From Pelobates cultripes (Eukaryota > Chordata > Amphibia > Anura > Pelobatidae): a DNA stretch of 64,000 nucleotides. The position numbers were made by a program, and so were the translations under genes. The number at the start of each line of letters is the position of its first letter. Position 1 is the first letter of the stretch. Under the pieces are notes generated by a model. The model was not told the DNA's origin and searched no databases. It saw only the letters and a list, made by a program, of their open reading frames with translations. Positions 12,139 to 23,460 of the stretch are shown here, piece by piece. The DNA lies in NCBI GenBank assembly GCA_933207985.1, contig OW240916.1:314897436-314961435 (forward strand), in the 5' to 3' direction.

Positions 12139-12952
12139 TTAAAGCTGTGGTAATAACATAAAAGATGCGTGTGTAGTCTGCCGAAAGTAAAATATGCGGA
12201 AAGTATCTTCCCTCGTCAAATCTGCCGAACGTAGAATATCGGACAGAGAAGCTCCTGCCAAGAACACCCGAGAAGCGCCCGCGCCTCGAACCGAGTGAGC
12301 CCCGTAACACGTCTCCACCCCCGCGACAGATAAAAGCCAACAAACCCATCTAGTCAGAGTGGTAGTGGTAACTGGTTTGTAAGGTATGGTATAGGAGACC
12401 AGAAGTTGTCCACATCGTAAAAATCTAAGGGGTGTAGTTACCTCCACATATCGAGAAAGCGCGTTCACTATACAGAGACGGGGTACCGTAGGAAAAAAGG
12501 GGTAAGACATGGATGTGGAATCCGTTTTAGTTCTATGAGACACCATGAAGGTCACTCCTTTCGGTGAAATTGAGAAACCGTCCATGTCGAACGCCCGAAC
12601 GTCTGAAACCTACCGAAAAGATACTAGGCCTAAAAGTAATGTGAATTTGGCCAACAGTTGACGGAGAGACAGCTCCGAGTTGTCTGGCCAATCCCGAAGG
12701 AAACGCAGAACTACATCTACATTCCACAAACGATTGTACTTCGGCGCCGGAGGTCTGGATAGTTTGATACCCCACAACAGGCAACATATCAAAGGGTCCT
12801 GACTGAGTACCTTGAACCATAACGTGCACTGCTGAAATTGCAGAATGTGTAACGTTAATGGACCGGTACAATCGGCCTTCCGTGAAAAGGTGAGATAAGA
12901 AATTCAACACCATGGTGATAGGTGCTGTAAAGGGATCAAAATCCCTTCCCAT
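12139..12952 (-). pseudogene. Tyrosine recombinase remnant of a decayed DIRS element
   Basis: Two overlapping open pieces in different frames (12,533-12,952 and 12,139-12,585) carry the recombinase in order: an N-terminal DPFTAPITMVLNFLSHLFTE block, a central ISPKGVTFMVSHRTKT strand region, and the catalytic C-terminal half HSVRGAGASRVFLAGASLSD...DTFRIFYF, where HxxR and the final aromatic region with Tyr are recognisable. A frameshift near 12,560 separates the halves. In DIRS elements this enzyme integrates a circular DNA intermediate without target duplication. The sequence differs clearly from the recombinase at 56.1-57.2 kb, so it is a second DIRS family. Confidence 0.85.
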
Positions 12953-13262
12953 ACACTAGGTATTCCATGCTGATATATAATTCTGTCGAGTACCTGGTGC
13001 CCATGAGTCCCATAATAGGTCTCTGACTGTGATAGTCCCTCGACGGTCCAGGCTCCCCTGAAAGACTCCAGGCCACTAACTCCAGACGCTCCTGCAGGAT
13101 CAGTGGATGTGGATCCCCTTTTGGGTCTGTCAGAAGAAGGGGAAACGATGGGAGGAGCAGAGGGTGATTCTGAGCTAGGGCCAACAAGTCCGGGAACTCC
13201 TCCACAACGGTGCGATGAGAATTATCGAGGTCTTGGTTACTCTGAGACGATGGCGTACCCAC
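12936..13262 (-). pseudogene. DIRS connector between RNase H and recombinase (remnant)
   Basis: The minus-strand translation contains LLLTDPKGDPHPLI and ERLELVAWSLSGEPGPS, a proline-rich segment typical of the stretch between the RNase H/methyltransferase-like part and the recombinase in DIRS1-type elements. It is out of frame with its neighbours and has no independent function. Confidence 0.65.
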
Positions 13263-13417
13263 GCTAACATCGAGAACTTGGAGGCCATGGTTGCAGAAAT
13301 GCCTCTATCGCCTTGCACTGTGGATCCGGGAGCCAGCTGTAGTACCTTGGTAGTTGCATGTTTGTCCGGGATGCGAAAAGATCTATAATTAATGGGCCTC
13401 TGTGTGCTCTCACCATG

Positions 13418-13522
13418 GAGAATCACTCAGACGCACACATTCACTGTCAAACACATACACACTCACTCAGACACACTGACAGACATACACAAACTCACTC
13501 ACAGACACACACACCCAAGCCA
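13418..13522. repeat. CA-rich repeat interrupting the decayed DIRS element
   Basis: ACACACTCACTCAGACACAC-type sequence sits between the RNase H and connector parts of the decayed DIRS, on whose coding order it has no counterpart. It therefore looks like an insertion or local expansion. Confidence 0.8.
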
Positions 13523-14045
13523 GTGACAGGAGAACCAGTCTGCCATGAGGTTGTTGATCCCTGGTAGATATTCCGCCTTGATCGTAATGTTGCGGGAAGG
13601 AAAACAAAAAATGTGCCTAGTGGTTTCCGTCAGTATGCGTAACCAGGCTCCGTCCAAGCGGTTTATGTATTGAACTGTGGAGATATTGTCCATGCATAGG
13701 AGAATGCAGCAATTGGACATGTTCCTCGCTAGACTGTGGATCGCGAAAGAATCCTGCGATTAGTTCCAGACAGGTGATATGGAGACCCGATTCCTCCTCT
13801 GACCAAGGGCCTCCCGTGGAAGCAAGAGTGCAATGGGCTTCCCAGCCCCATAGACTCACGTCAGATTCCATGATGAAATCCAGAGTCGCACCGAATATGG
13901 CCCTGTCGTTCCAGGCTTCCATGTGAAGTAGCCACCAATGAAGTTCCGTCCATACCTGTGTGGAGACCATTACCCAATGGGTTACATGTGTCCTGTTCTT
14001 AGGTAGTGCGAGTCCAGATCTTTGATCTCCCCACCGGCCTATGGA
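13499..14045 (-). pseudogene. RNase H region of the decayed DIRS element
   Basis: Minus-strand pieces give HVTHWVMVSTQVWTELHWW, then MESDVSLWGWEAH with a degraded TDAS box, GLHITCLELIAGFF with the conserved Glu, a CMDNISTVQYINR block (TDN box mutated to MDN) and a YLPGINNLMADWFS block (final Asp). This is the order of a DIRS RNase H domain. Stops and a frame change near 13,700 break it, and the RT domain upstream of 14,045 is gone. Element orientation matches the recombinase remnant to its left. Confidence 0.8.
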
Positions 14046-14540
14046 GGTTTCGAGCAGAACCGGCACTCGGATAGCGCCGGCTCTGCATGAGCCGACAGGG
14101 GAGATCCTGAGATCTCCCCTGCCGGTCTCTATCCATAGGCGTGCCGCGGGGATTAGGGTGTGCCCAGGCATACCCCGTGCACACGCCTATGCCCTCTCCG
14201 AGACTTGTCATTTGTAAGAAGCAAATCAAATCTGTGTCGTCAAATGTAAACGATACCTGCCAACTGCCCCCCTATCCATTCAAGCTCTTGAAAGAACAGA
14301 AATACATTCAGTGGCGACTCTAAGAAACAATATATAGGGGGCACATAGATTAGACAGTTAAAATTTGAGGGCACTAATAATTTTCACTAGGGAAAAGGGT
14401 AATGTGCCGCCATTGACTGTTGGTGTCAGACAACAAATTTGCACAGAATTCACATTAACCACCAGCATTCTTTTTTTAAATACATTTTCTTTTTACCTTT
14501 TTGCAACAATAAATATAGTATAAGCGGGTAGTAAAAAATT
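14046..14540. other. No gene; short inverted repeat
   Basis: A hairpin-forming phrase (GGGGAGATC CTGA GATCTCCCC, 14,098-14,119) lies in a GC-rich piece that ends the decayed DIRS homology. The remainder to 14,540 is AT-rich and without recognisable content. Confidence 0.5.
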
Positions 14541-14544
14541 AAGG

Positions 14545-14862
14545 CACACAGGGGCGGGGCTTGACAGGCGACCAGCACAGACACCATCTCTGGAGCTCCA
14601 CGAACCTCGCACCAAAAACCGGTAATTACTCCCAAACCCCCCCGGTAAAGGACCTACCCGCAGTCTACCATCTGCTGTAGGAGACAGAGAGGCCCACACC
14701 GATGCCTTTTTTCCAGCAAACGGGCGCCAAACAAAAACACCGACCTCCCAAGGCCTCCCACGCGGTCAGCCTGAGAATCACGCCGCACACCTCCACGGCC
14801 TGGTGGGACCCGGACTGTCTCACACCAGACCACCAAACAACGCAGACTCAGGGGCAGTGGCG
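14545..14862 (+). mobile_element. GC-rich dispersed fragment, possibly an L1-type 5' end
   Basis: Begins with GGGGCGGGGCTTGACAGGCG and is CpG- and C-rich, which resembles L1-type 5' leaders. No diagnostic ORF1 or ORF2 motif follows, so the assignment is weak. Confidence 0.25.
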
Positions 14863-14922
14863 TACATACCCAGTATGTACGCCAGTGTGGCCAGCCTCTT
14901 CTCCTGCGGGGCCCCCGAGGCT

Positions 14923-15140
14923 GGCCCTGGTGTCACCGGGCTGGCAGGCGCGTGAGGGAGCACTCTCCCTGAGTGCTCTCTGCCCAGCTCCCTCGCGCAC
15001 CGCTTACTGATGCCGGAGCCGGAATATGATGTCATATTCCGGCTACGACATCAGTAAGCACCACGCGAGTGAGCTGGGCAGAGAGCGCTCAGGGGAGAGT
15101 GCTCCCTTGCGCGCGCGCCTGCCAGCCCAGTGACCGGCCC
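14923..15140. repeat. Long imperfect palindrome, ~108-bp arms
   Basis: The sequence folds about its midpoint near 15,030 (GGAATATGA TG TCATATTCC). The arms share CACCGGGCTGGCAGGCGCG, GGGAGCACTCTCCC, GCTCTCTGCCCAGCTC and CTTACTGATG with few mismatches. The spacer is essentially absent. It is flanked by a GTGGCGTACATACC phrase on the left, suggesting a foldback element, but no coding capacity exists. Confidence 0.88.
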
Positions 15141-15214
15141 CGCCCAGCAGCACCACTGGACCCCAGGGAATCCCACTGGACCCCAGGTAAGGAGGCTGGG
15201 GGATTACATTTTAA

Positions 15215-15518
15215 AGAAACATGTGTGTGTGTGTGTGTTAGTGTTAGAGTGTGTGTGTTAGTGTTAGAGTGTGTGTGTGTTACTGTGTGTGTGTCAGTGA
15301 GTGTCAGTGTGTGTGTTAGTTTGTGTGTCAGTGAGTGTGTGTATGTCATTTACTGAGTGTGTTATTTTGTGTGTGTCTGTTAGTGAGTCTGTTTGATGTC
15401 TGTTAGTGAGTGTGTGTTTGTTAGTGAGAGTGTATGTTTTCTAAGTGAGTGTTTACGTGTGTCTGTCTGTCAGTAAGTGTGTATGTTAGCTAGTGTGTAT
15501 GAGTCTGTTCCAAGGGGT
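15215..15518. repeat. GT-rich simple repeat with GTTAGTG/GTCAGTG periodicity
   Basis: About 300 bases of (GT)n interspersed with TTAGTGTTAGAG and GTCAGTGAG. Open frames on both strands here are translations of the repeat. Confidence 0.9.
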
Positions 15519-15830
15519 GTGTGTTTAAAACCCCTTCAGCACTTACCTTTCTCCAGCGCCGGACTTCCTTGGCGCTGGGGATCCTTACGGCCCGATCCGC
15601 CTCTCAGCTCGCTCGGAATGTGCATGCGTGGCAAGAGCCGCGCGCGCATTCAAACCGTCCATAGGAAAGAATTACTCAATGCTTTCCTACGGATGTCCAG
15701 CATGTTCTCGTTGTGATTTTCACATTGTAAATCGCGGAAGCGCCTCTAGCGGCTGTCAGCAAGACAGCTACTAAAGGGTGCATTAACCCTCAGTGAAACA
15801 TAGCAATTTCTCTGAAACAATTATTTGTAT
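15519..15830. mobile_element. Partial MITE related to 6370-6798
   Basis: Shares, in the same order, TTAAAACCCCTTCAG, ACTTACCTTTCTCCAGCGC, CTATGG-like and GCTTTCCTA blocks, GCGCCTCTAGCGGCTGTCAG and ATTAACCCTCAGTGAAACAT with the element at 6440-6690. Both ends of the MITE are missing. Confidence 0.75.
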
Positions 15831-16833
15831 ACAATGAGCAATATTGAATATTAATGTGTACCAAATGTGCCATCCCCATCTTGTATTTTGTACTGTTTTA
15901 TAATGCATTACCTGCAAAAATAAAGAATAAAAAAAAATGAAGGCACATAATAATATGCAGTTGTAATTCAATCATCATTTGCACAACGGGAAAGAAACCA
16001 AATATAATAAACAAATCTAAAAAGGGAGTAAGGTTGGCAAAGAGGATGTAACGTCACATAGGGAATGGCATGCATAGATCATTTACAGCTCCTATAATAT
16101 CCAACTCGCCCACTCATTATGACGTGGAATGCAAAAGCAAAAGCTAAGTAAGGAAAAAAATTAGAAGTGAAATGCCCTCGGCATATTTGCAAAGTAATTA
16201 ACTTGAACACTCACCGACAGAACCCTGCCCCCAACTAATCACGCCTACCGCCCCATCCAGTCTGCAACCTCAGGCCAATATTGCCCGGTTGTGATAAAAT
16301 TAAATCCTAATAGTCAGAAAAAATTATGCCTATTAGAAAATGTATAAGAGGGAATAAGACAAATAATTAAACAAAGCTCTTAAACTGGAAAAACAGGGTC
16401 TCATCAGATCCCATACATATACATAGAAATAAATATAAAAGAGTATCCAGGAGCTTATATTAACAATGATATCATTAATATAGTCGCAAAAGTGGGAAAA
16501 AGCAGAATGGTAGATAGCTTAATATTTACACTATTTTAAAAGTCCAAATAGTAATTCCACACCAAATCAGTCCAAAATGAGGAATTCAATGTATTATAAA
16601 AACCTCTGACCTGCTAAGATATCCTTTGCAAGGTTAAGCGAGGTTAATATGAATTTAATTTACATTCATATAAGAAGGTCTTAACATAAAAAATGAAGAA
16701 AGAAAAAAATAATAAAAATATATACAAAAAGCAATAAATTCAAATCAAATTTTAGGCTTGTTAGTATAGCAGACTAACACCCTAATTAATAGTCCAAAGC
16801 AGCAAACTGGGCTGGCTGCCAGAAAATATATAT
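15831..16833. other. Left flank of the LTR array; no gene
   Basis: About 1 kb of AT-rich sequence without recognisable coding or repeat content. Its last four bases (ATAT, 16,830-16,833) match the four bases right of the LTR array. Confidence 0.5.
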
Positions 16834-17200
16834 TGTAACCGCAGGCGGTTCCCTTATTTACCACCATAATGTCTTAAAGCATAGAACTTAGTAGGACTAA
16901 CCATACAGATATCTTAGCCATAATTTTATATAGTGTAAGAGATCCTCTATTTACCATATATAAATAATTGAGAATACAATATAAAATAAGGATTGTCTTG
17001 GAAGCAAGATTGTGTTTTGGATATTTATTATATAAAAATATAAATATAAAATCCATTATAGCAGAGTTTATAAGATTAAATTACATGCTTGCAAATATCA
17101 TTAATAGATTAACATACCCTTCTGAACATGTCATCATGTCAGCCTCTCTGTCATTTTAAGATGGAGCAGTGTCTGTCTCCAAGTCTCTCCTCTGTTTCTT

Positions 17201-19480
17201 TTTATATATTCTTTATTTTTGATGTGCAGTTGGTTACAAGTTATCGTCATACGCCACAACAGCGTGTTTGAGGATGCGTTAAGGTTTGACAGTGGCATGA
17301 GAGTTTGCACATTTTTTATAGTTATAACAGGTTTATCGAAACAGTAACATCGTTCACATACAGTGAGATTATTCTCGTTCAACATTGCTAGGGTAGTTTT
17401 GTTAGTGCATATGCGGTGTTTTGATGTGATTTGCTATGTAGCAGCAACTGGATTGAGGATGTTGTCTATCCGGGTAGTGGTACTTTTGTATAGGCTTTGC
17501 CGCATGGAAATACCGAGTAACTAGGTTAGTCAGCTGTTTAAGGTGGTATCACTACACTGTCTTGACAGCGATGTATATAGGTGTGTTCTGAGTAAGCTGT
17601 GGTATCTGCGAGAGTCGGTTTGGTCCGTGCCCATATATGCTCTTTGTGTGGTTGTGAGGATGATGAGCCCCTTGTCAGACATTACGTGTCAGTCCTGCGT
17701 GGGCTGGGTGTGTTCCCCCTGTGCTGTCTGTGTATGGGCTGTGTGCCTGGGAGTGACCCATATCGGGTGGGTGGTGGTACCTGGTTGGAGTGTTGTGTCG
17801 TCCCTGTGGGCTGGAGCCTTCAAGGGTACTATGTGGGGGTGTGCTAACCAGCTGTTTGAACGGTAACATATCTTTCATAAACGAGAATTAAATTAAAATT
17901 AAATTTAAATTAAGATTAAAATAGCAGTAAGGAAAATAAATAGGAAAAGCCAGACTGCATCACTTAGAGAAAACTCGGAGAAAACAGAGTTCGAATAGAG
18001 TTACAGAGAACAGTAACGATTAATGACTGTACGTGAAAGGCAGGGTAGCGTTCCTTTTGCAAGCGGCTGGTGTGCCGATTCTTATTTCTCCACCATGAGT
18101 CACTGCGGACCGCATGTGTTGTTCAACAGGTCCGGTTATCCCCGATGTGCCCAAGGGTCTTGTGGAGAGGCAATGAGCCTGCCGGTGTCCTCTGGAGCCA
18201 AAGATGTTTAGGCTGAGTCCTGTGTATTCCCCTGGGGTTCCAGGTTGCCGTTAATGTGCGGTCGCAGTGCGTTAAGGGAGGTTGTAAGTCCCTGGTAATC
18301 AGGACGTGGTCGCAACTTCTGCCTCCCTTTTTTTCCCCCACGGCTCAAATGGTGTTATCTTCGCTGGGTCCCAGCGTTGGGTCGTGGAGGAGGAGGTCCC
18401 CGGGTGCCCTGGAGGAGCGAGGGAGTCCTCAGGCAAGCCGAGAGTAGTGAGTACCGACTCCGCTCCCGGAAGGTCTGTTACTGTGTAGGACGCGTTATTT
18501 CTCTGTACCTGCAGCGCCCTCGGCGTGCGCCATTGGTAAGTTATGCCGCTTTGCCGCAGGAGTGCCGTGAAAGGTTGGAGGGATCGCCGCCATTGAAGAG
18601 TGTCCCCTGATAGATCCGTGTAAAAGGTAAGGGCCGCGTTCTCGGAGGTGAATGTTTTTTTTCCTTTGAGGCTTGTGAGTACTGCTGCCTTGTCTGCACC
18701 CGTGCGGAACTTCACTACCACATCCCGGGTTGCAGATACTGGAGCTCTTTGTGGCTTGGGGACTCGGAAGACCGCGTCAACTGAGGTGGTTTTGGCTTGT
18801 TTCGGTGTCAGGATTACTCCGATTAGTCTGCGTACCAGATGCGGAAGTTCCTCTGTCGGGACATCGTCAGGGACACCCCTTATTTTGACATTGTTGCGGC
18901 GTCTGAGGTCTTCCAGGGCCATGAATCGTAGGTTAGTGGCCTCTTGTTGCTGTTTAAGGGCCTGTACCTCCGTCCGGAGCTCTAGTATGGCCTGGGCCTG
19001 TTTGTCAGATGAGGCCTCTAGTATTCCGATACGGTTCACCATACCCTTCAGGTCTGTTCTTAGCTGGGCCATGTCGGCCTGCAGCACTTTCTGCAGATCC
19101 CCCAGCATAGTTCGTAGTGTCTCCGTGGTTACCGGGTCGGGTAGCCCCTTTTTCGAGGTCAGCTGTGTTAACGGAGCAAACATTCCGCCCAGGTAGTCCT
19201 CCAGGCCCATGTCGTCTGAGGAGTCAGTATATTCATCAAGGTCCGTGGCCATTTTGGGCCCATGCGCTCCCTGCGCCTGTCGGAACAAGTCTCCGATATC
19301 TGGTCCAGTTTTGGGTTTATCTGGTCTCTGTTTCTTTGTCTTTCTCCCCATATCCTCTGTGGAGCAGTGGGGTGTCTTTACTGCGCTCTGTATAGTTGTT
19401 ATAACGGGTGTTTTAAGCGATTTGCACCGGGAGCTCATCTATGTGCGTCTATCTCGTTCGCTTGCTTGGCTCCCGCCCCC
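17201..19480 (-). mobile_element. ORF1-only L1-like (HAL1-like) element
   Basis: Inserted in LTR1 with a perfect 13-bp target duplication TCCTCTGTTTCTT (17,188-17,200 and 19,481-19,493). The 3' end is at the left (minus strand ...AAAAATAAAGAATATATAAAA), the 5' end at the right (GGGGGCGGGAGCCAAGC). It is only 2.28 kb: a short 5' leader, one intact ORF1 and ~1.1 kb of 3' sequence in which I find no RT or endonuclease motif. Because the 5' end is present this is not ordinary 5' truncation. Mammalian HAL1 elements have the same ORF1-only design; the alternative is a single internally deleted L1. Confidence 0.8.
18299..19438 (-). CDS. L1-type ORF1 protein (nucleic-acid chaperone), intact
   Basis: Uninterrupted 379-codon frame; a second Met at codon 30 (19,351), followed by GRKTKKQRPDKPK, looks a more typical L1 ORF1 start and would give 350 residues. 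Order of parts: acidic, low-complexity N-terminus (to ~100); a heptad-rich coiled coil (~105-180, leucines in LGDLQKVLQADMAQLRTDL); an RRM-like domain starting at RRRNNVKIRGV (179-189); and a C-terminal domain (~255-315) with TFYTDLSGDTLQWRRSLQPF. Such proteins trimerise, bind RNA and aid target-primed reverse transcription in cis with ORF2p. Here no ORF2 follows, so any mobilisation would need ORF2 protein from another element. The intact frame implies recent insertion. Confidence 0.85.
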   Translation of the reverse strand: MSSRCKSLKTPVITTIQSAVKTPHCSTEDMGRKTKKQRPDKPKTGPDIGDLFRQAQGAHGPKMATDLDEYTDSSDDMGLEDYLGGMFAPLTQLTSKKGLPDPVTTETLRTMLGDLQKVLQADMAQLRTDLKGMVNRIGILEASSDKQAQAILELRTEVQALKQQQEATNLRFMALEDLRRRNNVKIRGVPDDVPTEELPHLVRRLIGVILTPKQAKTTSVDAVFRVPKPQRAPVSATRDVVVKFRTGADKAAVLTSLKGKKTFTSENAALTFYTDLSGDTLQWRRSLQPFTALLRQSGITYQWRTPRALQVQRNNASYTVTDLPGAESVLTTLGLPEDSLAPPGHPGTSSSTTQRWDPAKITPFEPWGKKREAEVATTS

Positions 19481-19974
19481 TCCTCTGTTTCTTAACATTT
19501 AAAAGTACACCTATTTATACCTTAGGTGTCTCCATTTTAGGTTACTGTAGTTCAAATATGAAAAAGTAACACTTCTTTTACTTTATTCATTTTAGGACCT
19601 CCCTTAATTTGGCAAACATACAAGGCCATAACTAAAGGGTGCAAACGTCATGGAAATTTTCCTGACTTAGTTCAAGATGGCATCTTAAAGTCTGGACATC
19701 CTTATCTACTTAAGGTTACCACAGTATAATGTGTACTGAAAGAGTCGTAGCATAGCCTTGAGGCTTGTTTATGCATTATTGTATTTCGTCTGGGACAAAA
19801 TGGCGCAAACATATTATGCACTGAGGTTATTGCTTAAAGAAACAGTTATGAAAAACAATATGTTCCATTTCTAACACCCTGTCAGTTTGCAATATCTCTT
19901 AAAGACAAAGTACACAGTTTAATAAATACAACATTTCATTCTAAAACTTGTAATATTTGCATTTGCCCATAACA

Positions 19975-19985
19975 CCCTCTCCATT
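19975..19985 (-). other. Polypurine tract next to LTR1
   Basis: Minus strand AATGGAGAGGG lies immediately before the LTR start TGTTATGGG, the expected position for the plus-strand DNA primer. The same tract is present at 26,607-26,617 beside LTR2. Confidence 0.85.
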
Positions 19986-22900
19986 AAACTGTGGGCATTG
20001 TAGCGCAGTTCTTCTTTAAATTAGTAAACCAAAGTTCTCCAACAGTTTTTAGGTATTTGTGCTCCCAGCATCTTTGATCATTGTTGTAACCGTAAAATAT
20101 CTGTAGTGTGATCTTTGCATGTAAAAGTGGTTGATTAAAATGAGCAAAGCTTTTGTCTGAAAAAATTGAAATTGAAATTGAAAAGAACACCAGGTTCCAG
20201 AGTAAGATATTCTTGGATAGATCCGGATACAAATTGTAATCCAAAGTTAAAAGTAGTAATTGTATTTGTAATCCAAAGTCTTTAAAGGCCTGTAGAAGTT
20301 TACATTCCTTAGATACATTGCTGGAGGTTGTGTTTGTAGAATACCCGGGTATTTGTTGTATAGTATAGGTTGTAGAGTCCAGCTTTCCAAATATTTGGCT
20401 AGAATTGGTTGCAGCATATTGAATCAGCATCATCTGTTATCACCGTGGTGATGGCGTTGGTATTTGTCTTTGTCTTTTTTTATTTTGTTTTTTCCATGAA
20501 ACATTTTTACACCGTTTATGATGTGTATAGATTGGATACTCTCCGATATTCTTTTACGGAATCAATGAATTGACATAATTTCCAAGACATTGTCTTAAGT
20601 GACATGGATCCCATTATAGTAAATGTTATGTTGATACAGCAATCAAAGTGGATTCTCAAGAACGCCTCTTTTTGCTGTATTGGAATCTTTGTAACATCGC
20701 AGTGATAGACATCTCACTGACATCAGGTGCTGTTGTGCTAAAAATGTTAACAGGTAAAATCTGTGGAAAAATCTTTACATTTGTTATAGTTTGTATAATA
20801 ATGATAGATGAAATAGTAACATAGTTAATCTTTCCAGTGTTTTGTTTTAAAGATAAACACCCTTGTATATGATTTAGAGATATAAGGATAATTTGAAGCA
20901 GCAAAGTGTTTTCCCGCCTTTGTTCACAATGGTATGTAAAATTACATTCTTTTTAAATGTTAAAAATACTCCTTTATTCAAAATCTCTCAATCTATTTAG
21001 AATAGTTGCTAATTGGAAATATCACGTTAATTGTCTTTCTTTGACCTGTTAGGGAGAAGACAACTTATTCCCTAGTTATTATTAGTAAATATAATAACTA
21101 CAGTTATTAGTGGCTTAAAATACCAGAAACCCCCAAATATTGTCTTAAAAACTTTTTTTTTTTAGATCTGACAGCCATTGTGGAAAGTTATGTTCGTGAG
21201 ATTGGATGCTTAACAATGAGAATCTTAATTGTTTAAGTATATTTTTCAGTAGCTGTTGGGTGTAGCTTAAGATGATTAGAATTTTTTATTATTTCAAAAA
21301 GTGAGTTCCTGTGATTCCTTTTCTATCATTTATTTATTTATTTTTTAAAATTTAAGTCTGGAATCTGATTCCTTTTGGGATGAGCACCCCTCTGAGCCCC
21401 CCAGTTTCAGGGGCTTCTTTGGAGGTGACCACTGAAAAGTATAGATTCTACAAAATAGATGTGAGGGGGTTTTGGACAGTAAAGTTACCTTAATTATACT
21501 TTTCATATAGCAGATATGTGATATGCAATGTGATTTAATATATCAGAGTATTATCACTTTAATTGACACTGCATTTTTTTATGCATTATTCTTTTTTTCT
21601 TAAATTTTAATGTCTGTTTAGAATATTGCAGGCTTTGCAATGTCAAATTAATTTTGCATTATTATATTTACAATGCTCTTACAACATATTATTAAAATTA
21701 GCCTATTTCAGGTGGAACTGAATCCCCATATATGAGATTTGAAACTGTATTATTGATTTTTACTCTGTACCCTAATCTGTATTTATATACATAACTGCGG
21801 CAGCATATAGCTTTTAAAGAAGCAATTATTTCACCCTTCATGTGTGGTTGACTGTGGACTTTTTAAAACCTACTTTCTATTTTTATAAATCCAGTTCTGG
21901 CTCTGAGAGAGCAGGCTGCTGAATGCATGTAAATGCTGTTATTGCTTAGTCTATATACTTTTATTTATAAACAACATAGATATATTTATATATAAACAAC
22001 TTTGATATTTAATTTTATATTTTATGAAAACCTAGTTTATGAAATTCACTGAGATTACATGTGTCTGATCTGATTACAGTCAGTAGTACAATATCATTGT
22101 TCTCATTTCCTTACTGCTAGTACGGTGGGATAGTACCAATGATTTAAGTAAGCTTTCCCTTTTAAAATTGGTGGACTTTACTGCCATTGCAATAGACTAA
22201 AGACTGTACCTGAGTAAGCAAAGTCATTATGTGCAGGAATTGTGCACTTTAAATAGTAGAATACTTATGCTATTCTAGTGAATTGGGCTGGCTGCTTAAC
22301 ACATCATTTAGTATCTTTTGGTCACATTTAAAGCTGTAAATGTATTTAACATTTTATTTAAATAAGCCTTTAATAATTTCAGTTTAAAAGTTATCAGAGA
22401 TCCGGTATAGTTACCATTTTATTTAGCACTGATTTATCTTACATATATATTATTTTTAATCATTTCATCAATATTTATTTTTGCAGAGCATTTAGAGAAG
22501 CAAAGGATGTATAACCATCTGTTGCCCTTTTTTCTATCAGGGTAGTATAATTTCAACTCTGTTTAGGAAAAAAAATTAGCTAGTTAGCATATGTTATATA
22601 AAATACATGCTGCAGTGTACTGCATTGTACTGCACTGAATGTATTTAAAAGCCATGTCTTTCTCTTTATGGCTGTATGTAATAATGTTGTTCATAATTTG
22701 GAATATAAAACAACGACTTCTCAGTTCCTTGGAATGGAAGCAATGTTTACATGTCTCTGTATCTCCGCAACCTTGGCTGGAAATTCCAGACTCCAAAAAT
22801 AGTTATGCTGTTATAATTCCTGATTTTCAATCAACAGCCAGCGTAACTGACAATATGGAAATATCACTGTTTTATAAAACTTTTCATATATAGTGGACAT

Positions 22901-23460
22901 TAGAATCCAGAACGCAGTAATGCAATAATTAAAAATCCTGTCTGTCTGTTACATGAATGTTTTCATTAAGCCATAATGCAATTTTCTTTGCATTCTTGGA
23001 ATTAGACTTCAGATTTCATCGCTCTGTCTTATTACTTTTCTTTTGACAACATTTTGCATTAATCTTTTTCCTGCGCATGCATACTAAGCAGCTACAAAGA
23101 GAACATATCCCCCTGTCTGCAATCCATTGTCCTGGAACTAATGGGCCATGCTGTGCTGGTGTATTAGGCATATCAGGGAGTTTACCAAATATTTATATTT
23201 GTTCTATTATGATATTAGTTAAGATCCACAATTTCAGTATTGTATGCTAATTACGTTGTACCTGGCACCTGAACTCACAGTGCCTTGATCACATTAAAAT
23301 CATCTCTAATGATGAAGATCTCTCTCTGAGTCTGGGCTACAAATAGCTCAATAGATTCTTGATATTTCAAGACTTGTGCCATGCCATAGTATTGTGTCTT
23401 CTCTTACGTATAAGAGGTTACCTAGGTATTTATTTTATATTTAAAGCTTCCAAGTACAAA

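Larger units (their letters stand above)
16834..19974 (-). repeat. LTR1 (848 bp plus an inserted 2.28-kb element)
   Basis: Starts (plus sense) TGTAACCGCAGGCGG and ends GCCCATAACA. Removing the L1-like insertion at 17,201-19,480 and one 13-bp duplication leaves ~848 bp. A minus-strand AATAAA at 17,024-17,029 lies about 190 bases from the LTR's 3' end and could serve as the polyadenylation signal. LTR1 lacks the CR1 fragment present in LTR2 and LTR3, so its sequence across that site is the empty site. Confidence 0.87.

Noticed and set aside
17543..17866. Overlapping Val/Cys/Trp-rich frames in the HAL1-like 3' region
   Set aside because: They lie antisense to the element and show no recognisable motif; two overlapping frames of similar length suggest base-composition bias.
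17201..19480. Ordinary 5'-truncated L1
   Set aside because: The 5' part and ORF1 are present; ORF2, which should be nearest the 3' end, is what is missing.
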